A stretch of DNA of 64,000 nt from JALYRV01 sp036675475 (GCA_036675475.1 JAKFEY010000029.1:161512-225511), one strand, 5' to 3'; counted from the first letter of the stretch, positions 30,264-38,658 are shown. The notes: generated by a model not told the origin, from the letters alone. Made by a program: numbers and translations.

Positions 30264-30428
30264 ATGACTTCGCTGATGAAGAGTTTCATGCTCACGGCCG
30301 CCGCGGCCGGTGTCGGCTATCTGTGGCGCAACCGTGCCTCGCTGCCGTCGCTGCGCAGGGCTGGCGCCACCTCGTCCACCGCGGATCGCGGCGTGACGAT
30401 CTACGACAACCATCCCGTCGCCGAATAG
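30264..30428 (+). CDS. Small hypothetical protein (54 aa)
   Basis: This short frame starts three bases after the MutS-like gene and has GGAGG at 30249-30253, ten bases before the ATG, the clearest ribosome site in this stretch. The N-terminal 20 residues are hydrophobic (MTSLMKSFMLTAAAAGVGYL) and could form a membrane anchor. A basic patch and a polar tail ending TIYDNHPVAE follow. No family is recognised. The codon usage is ordinary for the window. Confidence 0.5.
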   Translation: MTSLMKSFMLTAAAAGVGYLWRNRASLPSLRRAGATSSTADRGVTIYDNHPVAE

Positions 30429-30445
30429 GGCGTCGAGATCGCATC

Positions 30446-30898
30446 ATGCACGCGAGCGCCAGACGCCACGGGTTGCTGCGGATGTCAGCCGCCTTGTGCG
30501 CCGTTCTGGTGCTCGCCGCCTGCCGTACCGGCGTGCCCGTCGTGGATCCGAATGAGGGCCCCGCGTCGGTCAGCGGCACGATTACCGGCACCCTGAGCGC
30601 TGAAGACGGCACCACGGCCATCGCCGGCCGCCGCATCACGGCCGTGAACATCGCCACCGGCGAGCGCATCACCGCCACGAGCAGCAGCACCGGCGGCTAC
30701 ACCCTGAAAGTTCCGCCGGCCCGCTACCGCATCGAGGTCGAACTCGCCGCCGGCGAAGCCATCGTCAAGGACGAAGGTGCGTTCACCGTCAGCCGCAGCG
30801 AGCTGCAGCACGATGTCGACATCCGCATCGGCGTGAAGCGCGCCGGCACCGGCCGCATCTATCAGCCTCCGCTTCCTTCGCGCGCGCCCCTGGCCTAG
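30446..30898 (+). CDS. Lipoprotein with carboxypeptidase-regulatory-like (transthyretin-fold) domain
   Basis: This 150-residue lipoprotein has a signal peptide ending LVLAAC (lipobox cysteine near residue 26). The mature part is one beta-sandwich resembling carboxypeptidase regulatory-like domains: VSGTITGTLS, then GRRITAVNIATGERITATSS, then TGGYTLKVPPARYRIEV. Such domains are common on acidobacterial surface proteins and often bind or display rather than catalyse. The ATG at 30446 is chosen because it starts the signal peptide; longer forms would put a charged region in front. It ends 58 bases before a tiny membrane peptide, across a heptad repeat. Confidence 0.75.
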   Translation: MHASARRHGLLRMSAALCAVLVLAACRTGVPVVDPNEGPASVSGTITGTLSAEDGTTAIAGRRITAVNIATGERITATSSSTGGYTLKVPPARYRIEVELAAGEAIVKDEGAFTVSRSELQHDVDIRIGVKRAGTGRIYQPPLPSRAPLA

Positions 30899-30913
30899 GT
30901 TCCTTCCGGTAGT

Positions 30914-30948
30914 TTCGTCTTTCGTCTTCCGTCTGCAGTCTTGCTATG
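30914..30948. repeat. Heptad repeat (TTCGTCT-type) between genes
   Basis: GTCT recurs at 30917, 30924, 30931 and 30938, exactly seven bases apart, with unit consensus TTCGTCT. The array fills the gap between the lipoprotein gene and the small symporter-linked peptide gene. Confidence 0.75.
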
Positions 30949-30956
30949 CTCTGCCC

Positions 30957-31052
30957 ATGCGGGAGCGGGGACGCCGCGACTATTCCCTGGTCGTCATCGT
31001 CGAGGTCATCGTGGTCGCAGGACTGTGGTGGCTCGGCCGGTATTTCGGCTAG
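30957..31052 (+). CDS. Tiny single-helix membrane peptide ahead of the symporter (31 aa)
   Basis: This 31-residue frame encodes a basic N-terminus (MRERGRRDYS), one hydrophobic helix (LVVIVEVIVVAGLWWLG) and a short tail (RYFG). It ends three bases before the ATG of a sodium/solute symporter, so the two are probably translationally coupled. Small one-helix partners precede several secondary transporters, which makes an accessory subunit plausible. No Shine-Dalgarno sequence is visible, and an out-of-frame ATG lies at 30946. I do not recognise a named family. Confidence 0.5.
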   Translation: MRERGRRDYSLVVIVEVIVVAGLWWLGRYFG

Positions 31053-31055
31053 TCG

Positions 31056-32735
31056 ATGCACATCATCGACTGGGCCGTCGTTGGCGTGTACCTCGCGTGG
31101 GTGGTGTCCGACGGCATCCGCCGCACAAAGAACGCCAAAGAGATAGAAGGCTACTTCCTCGCCAACCGGTCGCTGCCGTGGTGGGCGGTCGGTCTCTCCG
31201 TGATGGCCACGCAGCTGAGCGCCATCACCCTCGTCGGAACGACCGGCCAGGGCTACGCCGACGGCCTGCGCTTCGTGCAGTTCTACTTCGGCCTGCCGCT
31301 CGCGATGATCGTGCTCTGCGTCACGGTCGTGCCGTTTTTCCATCGCGCGAAGGTCTTCACCGCCTACGAATATCTGGAGCGCCGCTTCGACGCCAAGACG
31401 CGCTCGCTCACCAGTCTGTTGTTCCTCGTCTCGCGCTGCCTTGCCTGCGGTGTGGTCATTTCCGCGCCGGCGGTCATCCTCTCGATCGTGCTCGGCTGGA
31501 GCCTGACGTTCACGGTGCTGCTGATCGGCGTGCCGACGACGATCTACACAATGCTCGGTGGCGTGCAGGCGGTGACCTGGGCCGACGTGAAGCAGATGGC
31601 CGTGATCGTGGGCGGCGTGCTCGCCACGGTCGTTGTGCTCATCATGGGGCTGCCCGACGATGTGTCGGTGCCGTCGGCGCTGCACATGGCCGGCGCGGTG
31701 GGCCGCATGCAGGCGGTGGACTTCACGTTCGACGTCACGACGCAATACACCTTCTGGTCCGGTCTCATTGGCGGCATGTTTCTCGCGATGGGCTATTTCG
31801 GCGCGGACCAGAGCCAGGTGCAGCGGTATCTGACGGCGAAGTCGGTGAACGAGGGTCGTTCGTCGCTGCTGATGAGCGCGTTCGTGAAGATCCCGCTGCA
31901 GGTGCTGATCCTGATGACGGGCGTGCTCGTGTTCTGTTTCTATCTCTACACGCCGCCGCCGATGCTCTTCAATCCGAAGCATCAGGCCGTGCTCGCGGAG
32001 GGCCCGCTGGCCGCGGAGTATCAGGCGCTGCAGACGGAGTTCGGCGCGGCGTTCGAGCAGCGCCGGCTGGCGGCACAGGCCGCGGCCGGCAACAGCAGCG
32101 ATGAAGGCCTGAAGGCCGCGTTCGCGAACGCCGACGGCGCCGTCAAGAGCATCCGCGATCGCGCGCTGCGGCTCGTGCGCGAGCGCACCGGCGACAAGGA
32201 CTACTCCGACGTCAACTATGTCTTTCCCACGTTTGTGCTCACGCAGCTGCCGGTGGGCCTGGTCGGGCTGATGATCGCGGCGATTCTCGCGGCCGTCATG
32301 TCCACCGTGGCGGCCGAGCTCAATTCACTGTCGACCGCCACGATCATCGACTTCTACCGGCGGCACTTCCGGAAGACGGCCAGCGATCAGCACTATCTGC
32401 GCGCGTCCTGGGCGGCCACCGCGCTGTGGGGCGGGTTTGCCACCATCGTGGCGATGTATGCGACGAGCCTCGGATCGCTGATTGTGGTGGTGAACCAGAT
32501 CGGGTCGTTCTTCTACGGCTCGCTCTTCGGCATTTTCGTGCTCGCGATCGGCACGAAGCGTGTCGGCGCGAACGCGGCATTCATCGCGCTGATCACCGGC
32601 ATGGTCACCGTCGCGCTCGTCGGCTTGTTCACGCCGGTCTCCTGGCTCTGGCAGAACGTCGTCGGTACGGTCGTCGTGACGGCGGTTGGCGTGGGCCTGA
32701 GCTTCGTCTTCCGTGAAGAGGTGAAGGCCGCATGA
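31056..32735 (+). CDS. Sodium:solute symporter (SSS family)
   Basis: This 559-residue inner-membrane protein of the SSS family has about thirteen helices. Family features are an N-terminal helix, YFLANRSLPWWAVGLSVMATQLSAITLVG (about 30-58, the sodium-site helix with a broken middle), TMLGGVQAVTWADVKQ, and the late AAILAAVMSTVAAELNSLSTA carrying further sodium contacts. A long soluble insert of roughly 75 residues (about 310-385) is unusual for the family. The gene overlaps the next, a secreted D-aminoacylase, by four bases. This suggests uptake of the amino or acyl acid that enzyme releases; the substrate is inferred, not shown. Confidence 0.9.
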   Translation: MHIIDWAVVGVYLAWVVSDGIRRTKNAKEIEGYFLANRSLPWWAVGLSVMATQLSAITLVGTTGQGYADGLRFVQFYFGLPLAMIVLCVTVVPFFHRAKVFTAYEYLERRFDAKTRSLTSLLFLVSRCLACGVVISAPAVILSIVLGWSLTFTVLLIGVPTTIYTMLGGVQAVTWADVKQMAVIVGGVLATVVVLIMGLPDDVSVPSALHMAGAVGRMQAVDFTFDVTTQYTFWSGLIGGMFLAMGYFGADQSQVQRYLTAKSVNEGRSSLLMSAFVKIPLQVLILMTGVLVFCFYLYTPPPMLFNPKHQAVLAEGPLAAEYQALQTEFGAAFEQRRLAAQAAAGNSSDEGLKAAFANADGAVKSIRDRALRLVRERTGDKDYSDVNYVFPTFVLTQLPVGLVGLMIAAILAAVMSTVAAELNSLSTATIIDFYRRHFRKTASDQHYLRASWAATALWGGFATIVAMYATSLGSLIVVVNQIGSFFYGSLFGIFVLAIGTKRVGANAAFIALITGMVTVALVGLFTPVSWLWQNVVGTVVVTAVGVGLSFVFREEVKAA

Positions 32736-34324
32736 AACTGGTCGCGCTCGTTGCGGTGCTTTTCGCGGCGGCGTTCCAGCAGCCGGCCGCGTTCGATCTG
32801 GTGCTGCGCGGTGGCACGGTCATCGATGGCACCGGCGCGCGCGGGCGCCGCGCTGACGTGGGCATTCGCGCCGGCGTGATTACCGCGGTCGGTGATTTGT
32901 CGGGCGCATCCGCCGCGGAAACGCTCGACGTGACGGGTCTCACGGTCGCGCCCGGCTTCATCGACGTGCACACGCACGCTGACGATGTGGCGGAGCATCC
33001 GGCGGCGGCGAACTTCACGCGCATGGGCGTGACGACGATTGTAGCGGGCAATTGCGGATCGTCGGCGGTGGACCTGGGTAAGGCGTTCGACGAGATTCGC
33101 GCCGCGCGGGTCGCCGTGAATTTCGCGTCGCTCATCGGGCACAACTCCGTGCGCGCCGCGGTGATGGGCAGCGCGCAGCGCGACCCCACGCTGCCGGAGC
33201 TGGCGCGCATGAAGTCGCTCGTGTATCGCGCGATGGTGGATGGCGCGGTGGGGCTGTCGACGGGTCTGCAGTATGTGCCGGGCACGTACGCCGGCACGCC
33301 GGAGATCGTGGAGCTGGCGCGCGTGGCGGCCAATGCCGATGGCCTGTATGCGTCGCACATGCGCAACGAGGGCACCGAGCTCGAGAAGGCGATTCGCGAG
33401 GCGTTGTTCGTGGGGCGGCAGAGCGGCGCGCGCGTGCAGATCTCGCACCTCAAGGTGGACGCGAAGAGCCGCTGGGGCGCGAGCGCCGTGGCGCTGGAGC
33501 TGATCGACGCGGCGCGGGCGGCCGGGCAGGATGTGCGCGCGGACCAGTACGCCTACACGGCCGGCAGCTCCGGTCTGGGCATCCGGTTTCCGTCGTGGGC
33601 GCTCGAAGGCGGCCGCGAGAAGACCGCGGCGCGTCTGCACGACGCGCCGGCGTGGTCGCGCATCAAGCAGGAGATGCTCGGCCTGCTCGAAGAGCGCGGG
33701 TTCGAGGACCTCTCGTGGGCGACCATCGCGAGTTATCGCGCCGATCCGTCGCTCAATGGCCTCACGATCGCCGAGGCCGCGGAGAAGCTGAAAGGGTCGC
33801 GCAGTGTCGACGCGCAGCTCGAAACCGCGCGGCTGTTGATGCTGGGAGGCCCGCCGTCCATGGTGTATCACTTCATGGACGACGCGGACGTCGAGCGCAT
33901 CATGCGGCACCCGTCGGTGGGCGTGGCTGCCGACAGCGGCGTGATCGAGCCGAGCGAGACGACGCGGCCGCATCCGCGCGGGTATGGCAACACGGCGCGC
34001 GTGCTGGGGCGGTATGTCCGAGAGCGCAAGGTCATTCCACTCGAGGAGGCCGTGCGCAAGATGACGTCGCTCGCGGCCGATCACTTCCGCCTGGCCGGGC
34101 GGGGCCGCCTCGTAAAGGGCGCCGCCGCCGACATCGTCATCTTCGATCCCGCCCGCGTGCGCGATACCGCCACGTTCGACGCGCCGCACGCCTATCCCGA
34201 GGGCATCCCGCACGTCCTCGTCAACGGCGCCTTCGTCGTGCGCGACGGCAAGCCGACCGAGGCGCGGCCGGGTGCCGTGCTCGCGCGGTCCGTCCTCGCG
34301 CTCCCTGACCTTTTTCCGCGCTGA
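32732..34324 (+). CDS. Secreted N-acyl-D-amino-acid deacylase (D-aminoacylase)
   Basis: This 530-residue amidohydrolase has a short signal peptide (KLVALVAVLFAAAFQQPA). It keeps the metal site GFIDVHTHAD at about 76-85, GNCGSS (the bridging-cysteine position of D-aminoacylases) and the usual end block FDAPHAYPEGIPHVLVNG. It would hydrolyse N-acyl-D-amino acids or D-peptide fragments in the periplasm. It overlaps the upstream symporter gene by four bases. Compare the relative at 23340-25043, where the HxH ligands are lost. Length and motifs are normal. Confidence 0.88.
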   Translation: MKLVALVAVLFAAAFQQPAAFDLVLRGGTVIDGTGARGRRADVGIRAGVITAVGDLSGASAAETLDVTGLTVAPGFIDVHTHADDVAEHPAAANFTRMGVTTIVAGNCGSSAVDLGKAFDEIRAARVAVNFASLIGHNSVRAAVMGSAQRDPTLPELARMKSLVYRAMVDGAVGLSTGLQYVPGTYAGTPEIVELARVAANADGLYASHMRNEGTELEKAIREALFVGRQSGARVQISHLKVDAKSRWGASAVALELIDAARAAGQDVRADQYAYTAGSSGLGIRFPSWALEGGREKTAARLHDAPAWSRIKQEMLGLLEERGFEDLSWATIASYRADPSLNGLTIAEAAEKLKGSRSVDAQLETARLLMLGGPPSMVYHFMDDADVERIMRHPSVGVAADSGVIEPSETTRPHPRGYGNTARVLGRYVRERKVIPLEEAVRKMTSLAADHFRLAGRGRLVKGAAADIVIFDPARVRDTATFDAPHAYPEGIPHVLVNGAFVVRDGKPTEARPGAVLARSVLALPDLFPR

Positions 34325-34356
34325 GTCCTCCAGAAAAGCCGCCCGAAGACGGCGTC

Positions 34357-34385
34357 TTGACAATAGGTGTGAAAACATCTATAGT
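34357..34385 (+). promoter_or_regulatory. Near-consensus sigma-70 promoter, probably leaderless
   Basis: TTGACA (34357-34362) and TATAGT (34380-34385) are separated by exactly 17 bases. The -10 ends six bases before the ATG at 34392, so transcription should begin at or next to the start codon, giving a leaderless mRNA. This is the best -35/-10 pair I found in the window. Confidence 0.75.
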
Positions 34386-34391
34386 GTTGAC

Positions 34392-34532
34392 ATGGACATC
34401 GGGCCGGGACGGATCGTAGAGCTGGCGCGGCGCTTCCCGCCGCTCGAGCTCGCGCGTCTGGTCCGCATTTTGGAATCAAGGACGGATGGGCGCGATACGG
34501 CACAGATCGCCGCCCGGGAGACTGAACAGTGA
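34392..34532 (+). CDS. Small protein (46 aa) coupled to doxX
   Basis: This 46-residue frame begins just behind a near-consensus promoter and overlaps the DoxX gene start (GTGA). The product is soluble and mostly helical: an IVELARRFPPLELARLVRILES core followed in the gene by a polar tail TDGRDTAQIAARETEQ. No domain is recognised. The promoter position and tight overlap support it as a real gene, perhaps a leader that couples translation of DoxX, or a small partner protein. Confidence 0.6.
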   Translation: MDIGPGRIVELARRFPPLELARLVRILESRTDGRDTAQIAARETEQ

Positions 34533-34993
34533 CCACGAAAACACTCGACTACGGCCTGCTTCTGATTCGCGTGGCGCTGGGCGTCATCATGGTCGCCCAC
34601 GGCGCGCAGAAGCTCTTCACCTTCGGCTACGGCGGCCTCGTCGGCGGCTTCACGCAGATGGGGCTGCCCGCGCCGGCCGTCGGCGCGGCGCTCGTCATCG
34701 CGGCGGAGCTGGGCGGCGGCATCCTGATGCTCCTCGGCCTGTTCACCCGCTTCGCGGGTGCGGCGTTCGCCTTCGCGATGGCCGTGGCGGCCACGCAGGT
34801 GCATCTCGCGGCCGGGTTCTTCCTTCCCAACGGCTACGAGTTCACGCTGATGCTGGCTCTGACGGCGCTCGGCGTCGTCTTCACCGGGCCGGGGCGGATC
34901 TCCATCGACGCGCTCATCGCGCGGCGCCGGCGCACGCCCGCGGCCGACGCGTACAGCGACACGACGCCGGCTTCCCAGCGGCGGGTCGCGTGA
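34529..34993 (+). CDS. DoxX family membrane protein
   Basis: This 154-residue protein has four hydrophobic helices and the DoxX signature: LLLIRVALGVIMVAHGAQKLF at about 11-31, then FTQMGLPAPAVGAALVIAAELGGG, and a third block beginning LLGLFTRFAGAAFAFAMAVA. Members are linked to quinone or thiosulfate oxidation, surfactant-like roles or oxidative stress, and the specific job is rarely known. The GTG start overlaps the stop of the small upstream gene. The polar C-terminal tail after GRISIDALIARRR is longer than usual. Confidence 0.88.
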   Translation: MTTKTLDYGLLLIRVALGVIMVAHGAQKLFTFGYGGLVGGFTQMGLPAPAVGAALVIAAELGGGILMLLGLFTRFAGAAFAFAMAVAATQVHLAAGFFLPNGYEFTLMLALTALGVVFTGPGRISIDALIARRRRTPAADAYSDTTPASQRRVA

Positions 34994-35074
34994 GGCGGCG
35001 GGTGGGATGTGGTGCGTAGGGAGCTGGTGTGTTTTAATCCACCAACTCTGAACCCACCACATCACCAATCTCTT

Positions 35075-35566
35075 ATGCCGACTCCGTATGCGCAGTATCT
35101 GAACGGCCGCGATCCCGTCGAGGTGATGGCAGAAACCATCGTCAAGACGCGCGCGGCCGTTTCGCGTTTCACGCCACAGGATTTCGAGCGGTCGCACGAG
35201 GCGGGCAAGTGGACGGCGCGCGAAGTGCTGATCCACCTCGCGCACGGCGAGATCGTGTTCGGCTCGCGCGTGCGGTTCGCGCTCACGAGCGATGGCTACA
35301 CCGTGCAGCCGTTCGATCAGGATGCGTGGATGACGCTCGACCAGCAGGGCCTCGACGGCCAGGCGGCGCTCGCGCTGTTCTCGTTCACGCGCGCCTTCAA
35401 CCTCGGCCTGTTCAAGCGCCTCACGAAAGAACAGCGCGCGAAGACCTTCACGCACCCGGAGCGCGGGCAGATCGACATCGAAGACATCCTGGTGATGACG
35501 GCCGGCCACGAGCTGCACCACCTGGCGCAGCTCGAGCAGGTCGCGCGGGGTGGCGCAGGCCTTTAG
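35075..35566 (+). CDS. DinB-family protein (putative metal-dependent hydrolase/thiol transferase)
   Basis: This 163-residue four-helix protein of the DinB/YfiT superfamily has histidine ligands in IHLAHGEIVF at about 46-55 and in TAGHELHHLAQLEQV near the C-terminus, which would form the usual three-histidine metal site. Superfamily members act as bacillithiol or mycothiol transferases or have unknown roles. The ATG at 35075 gives the normal length; a longer reading would add residues encoded by a weakly periodic intergenic stretch. It converges on the ADOP permease gene, with 22 bases between. Confidence 0.85.
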   Translation: MPTPYAQYLNGRDPVEVMAETIVKTRAAVSRFTPQDFERSHEAGKWTAREVLIHLAHGEIVFGSRVRFALTSDGYTVQPFDQDAWMTLDQQGLDGQAALALFSFTRAFNLGLFKRLTKEQRAKTFTHPERGQIDIEDILVMTAGHELHHLAQLEQVARGGAGL

Positions 35567-35588
35567 GCCTCGCGCTGCGTGAGGCGCG

Positions 35589-38213
35589 CTACCGCCGCAG
35601 TGCGATCACGGGATCGACGCGCGATGCGCGGGACGCGGGAATGACCGCGGCCGCGAGCGACGTGAGCACGATCACGAGGATCGCCGCGGCAAAGGTCAGG
35701 ACGTCGAATCGTTCGATGCCATAGAGCCGGCTTTCGAGATAGCGCGTCAGCCAGAGCGAAAGACCCACGCCCGCGATGGCCCCCGTGGCCGTCATGCGCA
35801 GCGCGTCGCCTGTGATGAGGCGAAGCACGCGGCCGGGCCCCGCGCCGAGCGCCGCGCGGATGCCCATCTCCACGCGCCGTTCCGCCACCGCCTGCGCCAG
35901 CACGCCATACAACCCGACGGCCGCAAGCAGCGTGGCGATCAGCGCGAATGCCAGCGTCAGCCGTCCGATGAGGATGTCTTCTGACATCTGCCGCGCGATG
36001 GCTTCGCGCGCCGTCATCATGTCGAACACGGGCATCGCGGGATCGGCCTGGCGCACGGCCTCGCGAAGCGCGCCGGCAATCGGCTCGGCCGGGCCGTCGA
36101 ACTTCACGTGCACCGTCGCCCAGCTGGGCGCGGTGTGGAACGGTTTGTAAATCGCGTCGGGCGCGGGCTCGAACGCGCGCCGCAACCGCGCGTCGCCGGC
36201 CACACCGATGACCTGAAGCGGTGGCGATCCCTCGAAACCCTGCTGCACGAGACGACCGATGGCCGCGTCGGCGGATCCAAACAACCTGCGCGCCAGCGAG
36301 GCCGACAACATCACGGTCGAGGCCGGCTGATTGGCCTGCGGCCGGTCGCTTTGCTCGAACTCGCGTCCCGCAACGAGTGGCATGCCCATGGTTTCGAGAT
36401 AGCGCGGGCCCACTGTGAACGTTTCGGCCGGCACCTCGCTGGCAGCGGCTCCGTTCACCGCGCCGACCATGCCGTCGTCTGCCATCAAGCCGAACGGACG
36501 GCTCCAGCCCAGCGCCGCGCTGCGGACGCCCGGCACGGCGGTGACGCGCGTCATGACGTCGGCATAGAACGACCGGCGTCGCGCAAGATCATCGGTGTGG
36601 TAGCCGGGCTCGACCGAGAACGTCATCAGCGGCGCCAGGTCGAAGCCGGGATTGATTGCCTGCCGTTCGCGCATTGATCTCGCGAGCAGAAATCCGCCGA
36701 CAAGCAGCGTGAGCGACACTGCCACCTGCGCGATCGTCAGCGCCCGCCGAGCCCGCAGCCCTCCGCTCGTCACGGATCGGCCCGATCCCTTGAGCGTCCC
36801 AATCAGATCGATTCGCGTGGCCGTGAGCGCCGGCAGAACGCCCGCCGCGATCGCGGAAGCGGCGGACACCGCGAACGCGAAGGCGAACACGCGCGCATCG
36901 ACGGCAATCGCGCCAAGCTCCGGCAGAAACGGCAGGACGATGGTGCCGCGCATGAAGGCGTTTACGAGCGCGGCAAGCCCGAGCGCCACCGCGCCGCCTG
37001 CAAGGGAGAGCAAGGCGCTTTCGGTGAGCACGCCGGCGACGATCTGGCTGCGGCTTGCGCCGAGTGCCTGCCGCGTCGCCACTTCCGCCCGCCTCGTCGT
37101 CCCGCCCGCGAGCATGACGTTGCCGACGTTGGCGCAGGTCAGCAGAAGGAGCAGCGCTCCCATCCCGAGCAGCAGCGAGAATGCCCGGCCGAGACGCTCG
37201 CGTTCGTAGGCGGGCGCGGAGAGGCCCTCGTCGATCGCATAGCGGGCCACCTTGTAGCGTTGCGCCCGCGGATGCACGTTCGCCACCGCCGTTTGCGCGG
37301 CGGCCAGCCCGTGGCGTGCCTGTTCGATGGAAGCGCCGTTGGCGAGCCGGCCGACCATCGAGATGTAGATGCCGCTGTTCATGTTCGCCAGCGGATCCGT
37401 TCGGTATCCGGGAAAAACCACCGTGCGAAGCGTTGACGGCACCCACAGCGAGACGGTCGCACTGCGCGTCGCGCCTGTGAATCCTTTCGGCGCCACGGCC
37501 AGCACGGGCACGCGATGGCCGTTGACGAACATGGTCGCGCCCGGGATATTGGCGGCCGCACCGAGCGCGGTCATCCAGTAGTCGTGGCTCACGACAACGC
37601 CTGGGTGCGCGGCGGAGAAGAACGCGCCGCGCGCGGGCTGCAGCCCGAGCACGTCGAAATAATTGGCCGAGACGATCTCGCCTTCCACGCGCGCGGCGGC
37701 GCCGGTGTCCGTGGCTGCGTGGAGCTCGGCGTCCATGGCGCCGGCCATCGCCGACAACGCCGGCGTGTGGTCGAGCATCGCCTGCATCTCCGGGTGCGAC
37801 ATCGTCATGATGCCGCCGGCCGGGTGGGCGAGTCTGACGGTGACGAGACGGTGAGGCTCGTGGACGGCAGGCACCGGCCTGAACATCAGCCAGTTGGCGA
37901 GGCCGAAGACCGCGGCGTTCGCGCCGATGCCCACCGCGAGGGTCGTGATGATGATCAAGGAGTACGCGGGGCGCATGAGGAGTGCGCGGAGGGCCTGGCG
38001 AATGTGGACGCTGGTCGCGTGCATGCTGAATCTCCGCCGGGGGCGCGCGCGCCTGATTGAGAGTTCCTCGATCCAGAGCCGGGTGATGACGCGGGCCGCG
38101 TGCCATGCGGCACCGGGTCCGCGGTGCCGGTCTTCCTCGAAATCGCCGGCGATGGACTCGCGCCACCGGGCAGGACTGAGCCTGAGGAGCAGCGCGAGGA
38201 TCAGGCGGGTCAT
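35589..38213 (-). CDS. ADOP-type ABC transporter permease (MacB/FtsX-like)
   Basis: This 874-residue protein is an acidobacterial duplicated orphan permease. A short N-terminal prefix domain (LALLLRLSPARWRESIAGDF) leads to two MacB-like halves, each with a periplasmic core domain and FtsX helices. RRAEVATRQALGASRSQIV marks the first half and ERRVEMGIRAALGAGPGRVL the second. Such permeases have no ATPase gene beside them, as here. The gene lies four bases behind a PadR regulator gene, the standard arrangement, so PadR probably controls its expression in response to a hydrophobic or phenolic compound. The export substrate is unknown. Confidence 0.93.
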   Translation of the reverse strand: MTRLILALLLRLSPARWRESIAGDFEEDRHRGPGAAWHAARVITRLWIEELSIRRARPRRRFSMHATSVHIRQALRALLMRPAYSLIIITTLAVGIGANAAVFGLANWLMFRPVPAVHEPHRLVTVRLAHPAGGIMTMSHPEMQAMLDHTPALSAMAGAMDAELHAATDTGAAARVEGEIVSANYFDVLGLQPARGAFFSAAHPGVVVSHDYWMTALGAAANIPGATMFVNGHRVPVLAVAPKGFTGATRSATVSLWVPSTLRTVVFPGYRTDPLANMNSGIYISMVGRLANGASIEQARHGLAAAQTAVANVHPRAQRYKVARYAIDEGLSAPAYERERLGRAFSLLLGMGALLLLLTCANVGNVMLAGGTTRRAEVATRQALGASRSQIVAGVLTESALLSLAGGAVALGLAALVNAFMRGTIVLPFLPELGAIAVDARVFAFAFAVSAASAIAAGVLPALTATRIDLIGTLKGSGRSVTSGGLRARRALTIAQVAVSLTLLVGGFLLARSMRERQAINPGFDLAPLMTFSVEPGYHTDDLARRRSFYADVMTRVTAVPGVRSAALGWSRPFGLMADDGMVGAVNGAAASEVPAETFTVGPRYLETMGMPLVAGREFEQSDRPQANQPASTVMLSASLARRLFGSADAAIGRLVQQGFEGSPPLQVIGVAGDARLRRAFEPAPDAIYKPFHTAPSWATVHVKFDGPAEPIAGALREAVRQADPAMPVFDMMTAREAIARQMSEDILIGRLTLAFALIATLLAAVGLYGVLAQAVAERRVEMGIRAALGAGPGRVLRLITGDALRMTATGAIAGVGLSLWLTRYLESRLYGIERFDVLTFAAAILVIVLTSLAAAVIPASRASRVDPVIALRR

Positions 38214-38217
38214 CGCA

Positions 38218-38556
38218 TTACCTCGAACGCGCCGGCGCCGCCGCGGCGCGCATGCGAGCCAGGGCCCGCTCGGCTTCTGCGAGCGCGCGTGTGCCTGAGG
38301 CCGTTATGCGGAACAGCCGTTTGGCCTTGCCGCCGCGCTCCGGCGTCGGGTCCCCGAACCGCGACTCGAGATAGCCTTTGCGTTCGAGCCGATCGAGCGT
38401 GACGTAGACCGTACCACGGGCCAGCTCGATGCCGGTGCGGTCATCGATGGTGTCGCGAATCGCCGGCGCGTGCGCTTCGCCCTGCCGCTGCATCACGGCC
38501 AGCATCACCAGTTGTTCGAGCTCGCCCAGCAAGCCCTTCTCGGAGAAAGACGACAT
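38218..38556 (-). CDS. PadR-family transcriptional regulator
   Basis: This 112-residue winged-helix repressor has the PadR pattern: MSSFSEKGLLGELEQLVMLA, then ELARGTVYVTLDRLERKGYL (the recognition helix and wing at about 47-66), then GGKAKRLFRITASGTRAL and a short C-terminal dimerisation helix. PadR proteins repress neighbouring exporter or decarboxylase genes until a phenolic or drug-like ligand binds. It is first in a two-gene operon with the ADOP permease. A dyad overlapping its own start codon suggests autoregulation. The start is set by MSSFSEKG, with an A/T-rich promoter directly before it. Confidence 0.93.
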   Translation of the reverse strand: MSSFSEKGLLGELEQLVMLAVMQRQGEAHAPAIRDTIDDRTGIELARGTVYVTLDRLERKGYLESRFGDPTPERGGKAKRLFRITASGTRALAEAERALARMRAAAAPARSR

Positions 38557-38568
38557 ATTTGACAATAT
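38555..38568. promoter_or_regulatory. A/T-rich dyad at padR start, likely PadR operator
   Basis: ATATTTGACAATAT has 5-bp palindromic arms (ATATT/AATAT) and overlaps the padR start codon. On the minus strand TATATT directly upstream can serve as a -10, so bound protein would block transcription or translation. The A/T-rich run stands out from the surrounding GC-rich DNA. Confidence 0.55.
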
Positions 38569-38658
38569 AAGACGAGCGCGAGTCGAAAAAGGTTGGTCTG
38601 GCCGGCGCAGCGGCAGATTCACCCGAGCGCCCCGTCCCGCGGCCCGGAGCGCCGCTGT

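Noticed and set aside
34357..34385. CRP-type site at the leaderless promoter
   Set aside because: A TGTGA half-site is present but the second half does not match TCACA.
34994..35074. Heptad repeat before the DinB gene
   Set aside because: CCAC- and GGTG-type units appear but the seven-base register is broken several times, so it was not listed as a feature.
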